A stretch of DNA of 64,000 nt from Bin87 sp965116785 (GTDB lineage: Bacteria > Chloroflexota > Dehalococcoidia > Lucifugimonadales > UBA3495). The translations under genes were made by a program, and so were the position numbers. Positions 26,230 through 32,958 of this stretch are shown in pieces (positions within the stretch are counted from its first letter, which is position 1; the number at the start of each line of letters is the position of its first letter). Under the pieces are notes generated by a model. It searched no databases and was not told where the DNA came from. It worked only from the letters and a program-made list of their open reading frames with translations. The stretch covers positions 3,782,001 through 3,846,000 of the forward strand of contig OZ220731.1 in the NCBI GenBank assembly GCA_965116785.1. The letters run 5' to 3'.

Positions 26230-27807
26230 ATGCCCAAAGTACTGATTACTGACAACGTCGCCGCCGAAGGCATCGACCTGCTCAAAAAGCACGTCCCCGT
26301 CGACGTGAAGCGCGGCCTCTCCCCCGAAGAACTCATCGCCACCATCCCCGGTTACGACGCCCTGGTGGTCCGCAGCGAGACCAGGGTCACTGAACCGGTG
26401 ATCGCCGCTGGCTGTGACCTCAAGGTCGTAGCCCGCGCCGGCATCGGTGTGGACAACATCGACCTTGACGCCGCCACCCGAGCCGGTGTCGCCGTGGTCA
26501 ACGCGCCCATTGGAAACACGGTGGCCGCCGCCGAGCACACCGTCGCCCTGATGCTGGCTCTGGCCCGCAACGTGCCGCAGGCCTACGCCTCCATGAAAGA
26601 GGGACAGTGGCAGCGGTCGGCCTTTATGGGCATCGAGGTCCGCAACAAGACGCTGGGCATCGTCGGCCTCGGTCGCGTCGGCTCCGAGGTCGCTCGCCGG
26701 GCGGCCAGCTTCGGCATGAACCTGATCGCGTACGATCCGTTTGTCGCTCCCGACTTCGCTGCGCGTATGGGCGTGGCCGTAATGTCCCTGGACGAAGTGC
26801 TCGCCCGGGCAGATTTCATAACCCTGCACACTCCCCTGACCGCCGGCACGACCAACCTGATCTCCGCGCCGCAGCTGGCAAAGATGAAGCCCGGCGCCCG
26901 CCTGATCAACGTTGCCCGTGGCGAGCTGGTTGATGATGACGCGCTGCTGGATGCCCTGGAAAGCGAGCATCTGGCCGGCGCCGCTCTGGACGTATTCACC
27001 AACGAGCCGCCGGGCGACCTGCCTCTGCTGAAACACCCCCGGCTCGTCGCCACGCCGCACCTGGGCGCGTCCACCCAGGAAGCCCAGCGCGAGGTCGCCA
27101 TCGAGGCCGCCGAGCAGGTGCTGGCCGTGCTGGAGGGCAAGCCCGCCCGTAACACCGTCAACGCGCCATTCGTATCGCCCGAGGTACACGCCATCCTCGC
27201 CCCCTACGTGCCGGTGGCGTCCATGGTGGGCCGTTTGCTCACCAGCATGGCCCGGGGTCAGTTCGTTGGTGTCACTCTCCGGTACCAGGGCGAGATTGCC
27301 GAGCACAATACCGCCATCCTGAAGGCGGCGGCGCTCGTCGGCCTGCTGGGACAGGTCAGCGGGGAGGCGGTCAACATGATCAACGCCCCGGTGCTCGCCC
27401 AGCAGCGTGGCCTCCAGGTCACCGAGCAGACCTCGGGAGACAGCCGCGAGTACGCCAGCCTCATCACCGCGACGCTGCACACCACCGGCGACGACATCAC
27501 CATCGCCGGCACGTCCCTGCGCGACGAGCCCCACCTGGTGCGCGTCAACGAGTACTGGATGGACGTCGCACCGTCTGCCCCCTACATGCTGTTCGTGGAC
27601 AATCAGGACCAGCCGGGCATCATCGGAGCGGTGGGCACCACGGCCGGCCGCCACAATATCAACATCAGCTTCATGGAAGTGGGCCGCATCGCCCCGCGCG
27701 GCCAGGCCATGATGGTCGTGGGTCTCGACGACCCCATAGGAGAGGACGTGCTGGCTGAAATCCGAGCCCTGCCGCAGGTGGACGACGCGCGGGTGGTGGC
27801 GATGTAG
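26230..27807 (+). CDS. serA: D-3-phosphoglycerate dehydrogenase
   Basis: 525 residues from the ATG at 26230, matching the long form of PGDH; an open frame continues upstream but without conservation. N-terminal catalytic/NAD domains: VVRSETRVT, NAPIGNTVAAAEHTVALML, Rossmann GIVGLGRVGSEVA, catalytic Arg/Glu/His in NVARGELVDD, NEPPGDLPL and TPHLGASTQEAQ. An intervening allosteric substrate-binding domain and a C-terminal ACT domain (LFVDNQDQPGIIG) follow. It performs the first step of serine synthesis. Confidence 0.95.
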   Translation: MPKVLITDNVAAEGIDLLKKHVPVDVKRGLSPEELIATIPGYDALVVRSETRVTEPVIAAGCDLKVVARAGIGVDNIDLDAATRAGVAVVNAPIGNTVAAAEHTVALMLALARNVPQAYASMKEGQWQRSAFMGIEVRNKTLGIVGLGRVGSEVARRAASFGMNLIAYDPFVAPDFAARMGVAVMSLDEVLARADFITLHTPLTAGTTNLISAPQLAKMKPGARLINVARGELVDDDALLDALESEHLAGAALDVFTNEPPGDLPLLKHPRLVATPHLGASTQEAQREVAIEAAEQVLAVLEGKPARNTVNAPFVSPEVHAILAPYVPVASMVGRLLTSMARGQFVGVTLRYQGEIAEHNTAILKAAALVGLLGQVSGEAVNMINAPVLAQQRGLQVTEQTSGDSREYASLITATLHTTGDDITIAGTSLRDEPHLVRVNEYWMDVAPSAPYMLFVDNQDQPGIIGAVGTTAGRHNINISFMEVGRIAPRGQAMMVVGLDDPIGEDVLAEIRALPQVDDARVVAM

Positions 27808-27814
27808 GGCCTGA

Positions 27815-27820
27815 TATAAT
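27815..27820 (+). promoter_or_regulatory. Consensus -10 box upstream of the Y RNA
   Basis: A perfect TATAAT eight bases after the serA stop. No -35 match at 17 bp. It would start transcription near 27827, at the foot of a GCGGCG/CGCCGC hairpin and 17 bases before the Y RNA core. Confidence 0.55.
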
Positions 27821-27843
27821 TGTTTCGCGGCGTTTCGCCGCAC

Positions 27844-27959
27844 CGCACGGGTCGAAGTTGACGGGTTATCGGTATAAGGCAGATTTCTGCTGAGTAGGTT
27901 CAAGTCCTACCCCGGGGCTTTATGCTTCGGAGCTCCTGTCGGCGCCCCTTATCCGTGCG
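27844..27959 (+). ncRNA. yrlA: Bacterial Y RNA (YrlA-like, tRNA-mimicking)
   Basis: The ends pair as a 9-bp stem (27844-27852 with 27951-27959). After an internal loop (CGAA / GCCCCTT) comes a second 9-bp stem (27857-27865 with 27935-27943, three G-U pairs). The 5' strand carries GTCGAAG...GGGTTATC, like the conserved Ro-binding strand of animal Y RNAs. Inside are a D-arm-like hairpin TTAT-CGGT-ATAA (27866-27877), an anticodon-arm-like hairpin GCAG/CTGC (27879-27890), a canonical T-arm with GGTTCAAGTCC (27894-27910) and a seven-pair hairpin (27912-27930). Its place directly before a TROVE/Ro60 gene is where bacterial Y RNAs are known to lie. The fold was derived by hand. Confidence 0.8.
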
Positions 27960-27973
27960 AACCCCGGTGAGCC

Positions 27974-28022
27974 AACGCCGGTGGAAAGCTGCCAACTGGG
28001 CGACCTTCCACCGGCGTTTCTT
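27974..28022 (+). terminator. Stem-loop terminator after the Y RNA
   Basis: A 13-bp perfect stem (27974-27986 with 28006-28018), 19-base loop, then TTCTT. It probably forms the 3' end of the Y RNA transcript. Confidence 0.6.
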
Positions 28023-28034
28023 ACCCGCAACACC

Positions 28035-28061
28035 TAGAGCCGATGACCTCGGCTCTATTTT
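28035..28061 (+). terminator. Second rho-independent terminator before the TROVE gene
   Basis: TAGAGCCGA and its exact complement (28035-28043, 28049-28057) with loop TGACC and then TTTT. It ends only 20 bases before the TROVE start codon, so mRNA for that gene must come from read-through or attenuation. Confidence 0.75.
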
Positions 28062-28080
28062 CGCCACGCAGGAGGTCGTC

Positions 28081-29736
28081 ATGGTTTATCTGAACCAGGT
28101 GTACGGCGTTCCCACCCCGCAGTCGGAGCCTTTGCCCGGACGCGAGGGCGACATGGTCCAAAATTCCGCCGGCGGCATGGTTTTTCCCGTAGACGACTTT
28201 ACACGCCTGCGCCGTTTCCTGGTTCTAGGATCAGAGGGCGGCAGCTACTATGCGGCGGAGCGCAAGCTGACGGTCGAGAACGCCGATGCCGTCAAACGGT
28301 GCGTCGAAATCGACGGCCACCGGGTCATCGACGAGGCTGTCCGCGCCAGCCGGGGTGTCGCGCCCAGGAATGGCCCACCCCTCTTTGTGCTGGCCATGGC
28401 AGCGTCCTTCGGCGGCGACAACGTTCGCCGATACGCGCTGTCCGTCCTGCCTCAGGTCGCCCGCACCGGCAGTCACCTGTTCCGCTTCGTAGAGTACGCC
28501 GACGCCATGCGCGGCTGGGGTAAGGGTCTGCGACGCGCCATCGGCGCCTGGTACGAAGCCCAGGGCGGAGTCGCCCCGGCAGCCTACCAGATGGTCAAAT
28601 ACCGCCAGCGCAACGGCTGGACTCACCGGGACCTGCTCCGCAAGGCTCACCCGTCGGGCAAGGACAATCCCGACTTTGACGCCCTATACGCCTGGGTAAC
28701 GCAGGGCAGCGCGCCACCGGACGATGACCGCCGCTATGACATCATCCGCGCTTACGAATCCGTTCTGGAGTACGTGAATGATCCAGCCCTGGTTGCCGAT
28801 GCCATCCGCGAATTTGACATGACCTGGGAGATGATCCCCGGCGAGGTCATGGGCGAAACGGTAGTTTGGGAAGCCCTGTTCGAAAAGATGCCCCTGACGG
28901 CCATGCTGAGGAACCTGGCCACGCTAACCCGCCTCGGCATCGTTTCCCCGATGTCCGACGCCGCCGGTCAAGTTGCCGCCAGGTTGAACGACGCCGACGG
29001 GCTGCCAGCGGCGCGAATACACCCCATCGCCATCCTGTCCGCCCTGACTACCTACAAGTCCGGCCGCGGCGTCAGGGGACGCAACACGTGGACTCCCGTG
29101 CCGGCGGTGGTGGACGCGCTGGACGCGGCTTTCGATAAGTCCTTCGCCTTCGCGCCGCAAACCGGCCGGCGATTCTATCTGGGCATCGACGTGTCGGGTT
29201 CCATGGCGCACGGCTCCGTGGCGGGAGTTGACGGGTTGACGCCGCGTATGGCCGCCGCCGCTATGGCCATGGCGATTGCTCGGCGGGAGAGCAACTACTA
29301 TATGGCCGCTTTCGCCGACGGCAACGGCGCCGCCTTCGCTAATCGTTTTTTCGGATCTCGCTTTCATGTCGACTACGATATGATGCCGCTGGAAATCGCT
29401 GCCACTGACAGCCTGACCGACGCCATGCGCAAGACGGACCGCCTGCCGTGGGGTGGCACCGACTGCGCCCTGCCCATGCTGGACGCCGTTCGCAAGCAAA
29501 TCCCGGTGGACTGCTTTGTCGTCCTTACCGACAACGAAACTTGGGCCGGGCGCATCCACCCCGCTGAAGCACTGCGCCAGTACCGCGACAAGACGGGCAT
29601 TGCTGCCAAAATGGCGGTCGTTGCCATGACGGCTACGGAGTTCAGCATCGCGGACCCCAAGGACGCCGGGATGCTGGACGTGGTGGGCTTCGACGCCTCC
29701 GTACCGCAGGTCATCGCCGATTTCGTCAACTCGTAG
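28081..29736 (+). CDS. rsr: TROVE domain protein, Ro60 homologue
   Basis: 551 residues from the ATG at 28081 with GGAGG at 28071; the frame is open upstream but covers the Y RNA and its terminators. The N-terminal TROVE ring (about residues 20-350) shows FTRLRRFLVLGSEGGSYY, a HEAT-like series including LFVLAMAASFGG and YQMVKYRQRNGWTHRDLLRKAHP. The C-terminal von Willebrand A domain carries an intact MIDAS DVSGS (about residue 367) with later Thr/Asp in WGGTDCALP. Ro60 binds Y RNAs and misfolded RNAs and in bacteria works with exoribonucleases such as PNPase. Confidence 0.95.
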   Translation: MVYLNQVYGVPTPQSEPLPGREGDMVQNSAGGMVFPVDDFTRLRRFLVLGSEGGSYYAAERKLTVENADAVKRCVEIDGHRVIDEAVRASRGVAPRNGPPLFVLAMAASFGGDNVRRYALSVLPQVARTGSHLFRFVEYADAMRGWGKGLRRAIGAWYEAQGGVAPAAYQMVKYRQRNGWTHRDLLRKAHPSGKDNPDFDALYAWVTQGSAPPDDDRRYDIIRAYESVLEYVNDPALVADAIREFDMTWEMIPGEVMGETVVWEALFEKMPLTAMLRNLATLTRLGIVSPMSDAAGQVAARLNDADGLPAARIHPIAILSALTTYKSGRGVRGRNTWTPVPAVVDALDAAFDKSFAFAPQTGRRFYLGIDVSGSMAHGSVAGVDGLTPRMAAAAMAMAIARRESNYYMAAFADGNGAAFANRFFGSRFHVDYDMMPLEIAATDSLTDAMRKTDRLPWGGTDCALPMLDAVRKQIPVDCFVVLTDNETWAGRIHPAEALRQYRDKTGIAAKMAVVAMTATEFSIADPKDAGMLDVVGFDASVPQVIADFVNS

Positions 29737-29785
29737 TCGCAATTCCATAGCCCCGGCTGCCGACGGCCGGGAATGGACAAATCCG

Positions 29786-29815
29786 CTCCGCCCCTGTAAA
29801 AATGCAGAGGCGGAG
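29786..29815 (+). other. Hairpin between the TROVE gene and its downstream neighbour
   Basis: An 11-pair stem with one mismatch (29786-29796 with 29805-29815) and A-rich loop TAAAAATG. It has no T-tract and sits 30 bases before the next start codon. It may be a processing, stability or RNA-binding site. Confidence 0.4.
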
Positions 29816-29844
29816 CCTTGTCGCCGCCGTCCGGAGATCATGTC

Positions 29845-30336
29845 GTGAACGCGCCACAGCCGACCTTCACCAACGAGCAGGTTGTTGCCGCTATCCGCAC
29901 CGCCTTTTCCCCACGCTGGGACACCTCGCTGTCCGAAGAAGATGCAGCAGCCCACGCGGAAACCTATCGCGCGAACCTGGCGCATTACCGGCAGCACGTT
30001 CATCACAGTCTGGACGAAGGCGATTATCTGCAGGCCGCCGAAAAATCTTGGGGCGCTTTCACGCAAATCGTCAAGGCCATCGGCGCCGACCACCAGATAA
30101 AACTGTCCAGTCACGTCGGGATCTACCGGGTAGCCGGCGAACTGGCGTCCCTGGTCGGACAATTGAACCCGGATGCGGAAAGTATGCTGAACGATACGGC
30201 CACGCTGGTCAGCGGCCTTCATACTCATTTCTATGAAGGCAATCTGACCGATGCAATGGTAGGCCAATCTGCAGGCACCGTCAGCGATGGCATCGACCTG
30301 CTGCAAGAGTATTTCCCGCCCCCAACCGAGGGCTAA
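29845..30336 (+). CDS. PaREP1-like (HEPN-type) small helical protein
   Basis: 163 residues from the GTG at 29845, eight bases after GGAG. An all-helical protein. Around residue 55 is GDYLQAAEKSWGAFTQIVKAI, the pattern I recognise from the PaREP1/PaREP8 family, then HFYEGNL near residue 130. The same GD.LQA.EK.WGA motif occurs in the protein at 51879-52235. PaREP1 proteins have been placed with the HEPN superfamily, many of which act on RNA; no Rx4-6H catalytic motif is obvious here. It is downstream of the Y RNA/TROVE genes, suggesting a role in the same RNA process. Function is inferred only. Confidence 0.7.
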   Translation: MNAPQPTFTNEQVVAAIRTAFSPRWDTSLSEEDAAAHAETYRANLAHYRQHVHHSLDEGDYLQAAEKSWGAFTQIVKAIGADHQIKLSSHVGIYRVAGELASLVGQLNPDAESMLNDTATLVSGLHTHFYEGNLTDAMVGQSAGTVSDGIDLLQEYFPPPTEG

Positions 30337-30379
30337 CCCCCGGCATTCAGAAACCCCAAACCATCCCGGAGATGACATC

Positions 30380-31432
30380 ATGGCAGACCGCATCGTAATC
30401 ATGGGTCCCGGCGCCGTGGGCAGCTATGTCGGCGCTTTTCTCGTTCAAGCCGGCGAAGACGACGTCACCTTCATCGACATGTGGCCCGAGCACGTCGAGA
30501 AGATGCGCGCCGAGGGCCTCCGCGCCAGCGGCAGCCAGGGCGACTTCACGGTGCCCGTCAACGCTATGCACCTCACCGACGCGCAGAACATCACCGAGCC
30601 CTTCGACTACGCCTTCATCACCGTCAAGTCCTATGACACCGAGTGGGCCACACACTTCGTCAAGCGGTACGTCAAGGACGACGGCGCCTTCGTGTCCATC
30701 CAGAACTGCTGGAACGACCCGACCATCGCCAACATCGTGGGCGAGGACCGGCAGTTGGGATGCATCGCCTCGCACATCGAGGTGGCCCTCTGGGAGCCGG
30801 CCCATGTCAACCGCGGCGGCGCTCCCGGGCGCGACCACGGCCACACCGTGTTCCGCATCGGCGAATTCACCGGCGCGGTCACTCCCCGTTCGGAGGCCCT
30901 CGCCGCCAAGCTGGATCACATCGACGCCGCCTACGCCACCGACAACCTGCCCGGCGAACGCTGGGCCAAGCTCTGCCAGAACGGCATGGGCAACGCCATA
31001 TCGGCCATGAGCCAGTTGGGCAGCCAGGAGATGGCCGGCGACGCCAGGATCCGTCGCATCCGCATCAACCTGGCCAAGGAAGGGGCGCAGGTGGGCCTCG
31101 CTCAGGGTCTCCGCGTCGTGGAGATCAACGGCACCCCCGCCGAATTCTGGGCGGACGCCGACACGGGCGACGTGTTCGAGGAACTGGACGGGAAACTGTC
31201 CCAGTCCGGCGGTCGGGTGAACTGGCTGGCCTCCATGGCCCAGGACGTCCACAAGGGACGGAGGTCCGAGATCGACTTCATGAACGGGCTCATCTGCGAG
31301 AAGGGCCGCGAGACCGGGGTTGCGACTCCATACCACGACGCTATCGTCGAGGCCATGCGACTGGTGGACAACAAGACCGTCACCCCGGGTCCCGAAAACG
31401 TCGATCGCATCATCCGCGCGGTCGAGGGTTAG
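30380..31432 (+). CDS. Ketopantoate reductase family (ApbA/PanE-like) oxidoreductase
   Basis: 350 residues from the ATG at 30380 with GGAG eight bases upstream. It has the N-terminal NADP-binding GPGAVGSYVGAFL, a VKSYDTEWA segment of the kind that carries the catalytic Lys region, QNCWNDP, and a C-terminal helical domain containing KLCQNGMGN and GRRSEIDFMNGLICEKGRE, where Glu/Ser/Asn of PanE substrate binding sit. Whether it makes pantoate or reduces another 2-oxo acid is unclear; the protein is longer than typical PanE (about 300). Confidence 0.9.
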   Translation: MADRIVIMGPGAVGSYVGAFLVQAGEDDVTFIDMWPEHVEKMRAEGLRASGSQGDFTVPVNAMHLTDAQNITEPFDYAFITVKSYDTEWATHFVKRYVKDDGAFVSIQNCWNDPTIANIVGEDRQLGCIASHIEVALWEPAHVNRGGAPGRDHGHTVFRIGEFTGAVTPRSEALAAKLDHIDAAYATDNLPGERWAKLCQNGMGNAISAMSQLGSQEMAGDARIRRIRINLAKEGAQVGLAQGLRVVEINGTPAEFWADADTGDVFEELDGKLSQSGGRVNWLASMAQDVHKGRRSEIDFMNGLICEKGRETGVATPYHDAIVEAMRLVDNKTVTPGPENVDRIIRAVEG

Positions 31433-31504
31433 ACCCAGATCTGAAACCGAAGTAAGCCCCAGTGAGACCAGCCCTTTCGCCACGACCCGCACCCGGAGGA
31501 TGAG

Positions 31505-31978
31505 ATGTACATCACTGTTGAACCTGCCGGCCTGATGATGCACACGGTCAAGCTGGTTTTTGATCCGTCCGAACCGGCTTCCGAGGACCAACAAGTGCGC
31601 GACTACCTAAGCGAGCACGAGCTTGAGCCCCGCTACCACTGGTTCGCGGAAATCGATGGCCTCGAGGGCCGCGAGTGCGAAATCATGCAGTTCGGCGGCT
31701 GCTACCTCGGGCGCAACCTGCAGAACATCGGCCTCATCCAGCGCCGCGTGGTGGAGGAAGAACTGCTCACCGCCGAGATCGACCGGCACATCGCCGACGG
31801 CAGGCTGACCGCGCTGGCGGACGCCACCGAAACCGAGCGCCATGACGCCATCGCGGCCCTGATCGACGAGTTCCGCGTGGAAGAGAGCTTCGGCCAGGAT
31901 GACGCCGGTGAACTCCGTGCCACGCTGGACGCGGACGCCCTTCAGCAGGCCGCGGTCAAAGCCCTGCAGGCCGCCTGA
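31505..31978 (+). CDS. Protein of unknown function coupled to carbonic anhydrase
   Basis: 157 residues, ATG after GGAGG. No signal peptide or membrane helix. The first half is mixed alpha/beta (MYITVEPAGLMM, ELEPRYHWFAEIDG, MQFGGCYLGRNLQNIGLIQRR); the second half is helical and acidic. I do not recognise the family. Its TGA overlaps the ATG of the alpha-carbonic anhydrase by one base, so the two are made together. The gap to the upstream reductase is 72 bp. Confidence 0.75.
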   Translation: MYITVEPAGLMMHTVKLVFDPSEPASEDQQVRDYLSEHELEPRYHWFAEIDGLEGRECEIMQFGGCYLGRNLQNIGLIQRRVVEEELLTAEIDRHIADGRLTALADATETERHDAIAALIDEFRVEESFGQDDAGELRATLDADALQQAAVKALQAA

Positions 31979-32670
31979 TGTCTACCGCCAGCCACCCCCA
32001 GTGGGGGTACACCGGGGACAAGGGCCCGGAACACTGGGGTTGCCTGTCCTCCGACTACAGCCTGTGCTCCGCGGGGGTTGAGCAGTCGCCGGTGAACTTG
32101 ACCGGATACGTATCGGGCGGAACTGAACCGGTGACGTTCGACTACACGACCGCCGCCGTGCAGGCCCGCAACAACGGGCACACCGTCTACTTGGACTTTG
32201 ACCCCGGCAGCGGAGTGTCGGTGGGAGGACGCCGGTACGAGTTGCTGGGGGTTCATTACCATTCTCCGGGGGAGCACCTGCTGGATGGCGAGAGTTTCGC
32301 GGCTGAGCTTCACCTGGTGCACCAGGACACTGGCGGCAACCTGGCTGTGGTCGGCCTGCTGTTCCGTCTTGGCGGCGCCAGCCCTCTGGTGGAAGACCTG
32401 CTGGGCCTGGCTCCGGCGACCGGGGTGGAAGCCGACATCGGGGGCGGGCCGGACGCTGCGGAGTACGCGCCTTCGGATAGCGGCTACTACGGATATACCG
32501 GGTCGCTGACCACGCCGCCGTGCTCGGAAGGGGTGCGGTGGATGGTCATGCGGTACATCGGGACGGTATCGCAGGACCAGGTGGACATACTGCAATCGCT
32601 GACCGGCGGACCCAACAACCGGCCGCCCCAGCCCATCGGTGACCGTAGCATTACCGCCGTCGCCGGTTAG
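31978..32670 (+). CDS. Alpha-carbonic anhydrase without a signal peptide
   Basis: 230 residues. Zn ligands are the HYH pair in VHYHSPGEH and the His in AELHLVHQD. QSPVNL, the NNGHTV segment and TTPPCSEGVRW (substrate-gate Thr) complete the alpha class. Cys near positions 22/30 and in PPCSEG could form the usual disulfide. Unlike most bacterial alpha-CAs, the protein begins MSTASHPQWGY with no export signal, so as annotated it would be cytosolic. It catalyses CO2/bicarbonate interconversion. Confidence 0.93.
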   Translation: MSTASHPQWGYTGDKGPEHWGCLSSDYSLCSAGVEQSPVNLTGYVSGGTEPVTFDYTTAAVQARNNGHTVYLDFDPGSGVSVGGRRYELLGVHYHSPGEHLLDGESFAAELHLVHQDTGGNLAVVGLLFRLGGASPLVEDLLGLAPATGVEADIGGGPDAAEYAPSDSGYYGYTGSLTTPPCSEGVRWMVMRYIGTVSQDQVDILQSLTGGPNNRPPQPIGDRSITAVAG

Positions 32671-32704
32671 CCCTACGCCCTTGATGCGATCCGGGCCATA
32701 AAAC

Positions 32705-32721
32705 GGAGCGGGCGATGGGAA
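32705..32721. repeat. 17-bp direct repeat of the tRNA-Gly 3' end (left copy)
   Basis: GGAGCGGGCGATGGGAA, identical to 38564-38580 at the 3' end of the tRNA-Gly gene. The homology stops abruptly on both sides. With its partner it brackets the decayed surface-protein gene, as an attachment-site duplication would. Confidence 0.55.
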
Positions 32722-32756
32722 ACTGTCGCGTATGCTCATTGGGCGGGGAACGATAA

Positions 32757-32786
32757 GCCCGGGCCAAGCGCCCGGGCCTTTTCTTT
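32757..32786 (+). terminator. Rho-independent terminator after the carbonic anhydrase gene
   Basis: GCCCGGGC stem (32757-32764 with 32770-32777), loop CAAGC, then CTTTTCTTT. Confidence 0.75.
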
Positions 32787-32958
32787 GGGCTCGCTCGGAA
32801 TTCAGGTCGCGCTGGGCACGCGACGCCGGGGACAGAGACGCGACGGGAAACGCTCGTCTACTCCATGGCCTGGGTGACCGCGTCAAGAGCCCTCTGTTCC
32901 AGCCCAGCCAGGTAGTCGGCGCGGGTCTCCAGCGTGGAGCCTGGATCCCGACGCGTCG
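32787..32958. other. Region with no recognisable gene
   Basis: Together with the first 240 bases of the decayed gene (to about 33200) this stretch shows no conserved coding pattern on either strand. A segment near 32935-32965 resembles the CCTGGATCCCG...TGACGGG short repeats scattered in many genomes. Confidence 0.4.

Noticed and set aside
26125..27903. 592-codon open frame on the minus strand opposite serA
   Set aside because: Shadow of the serA codons in GC-rich DNA; no family features, and it runs into the Y RNA.
27894..27920. A tRNA gene suggested by a perfect T-arm (GGTTCAAGTCC)
   Set aside because: No 5' acceptor strand pairs with the following CCCGGGG, and the anticodon-like hairpin has a four-base loop. 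The surrounding long stems and the adjacent TROVE gene fit a Y RNA instead.
28081..29736. A longer TROVE protein starting at 27922
   Set aside because: The extra 53 codons would cover the 3' half of the Y RNA and two terminators; GGAGG and the conserved N-terminus support 28081.
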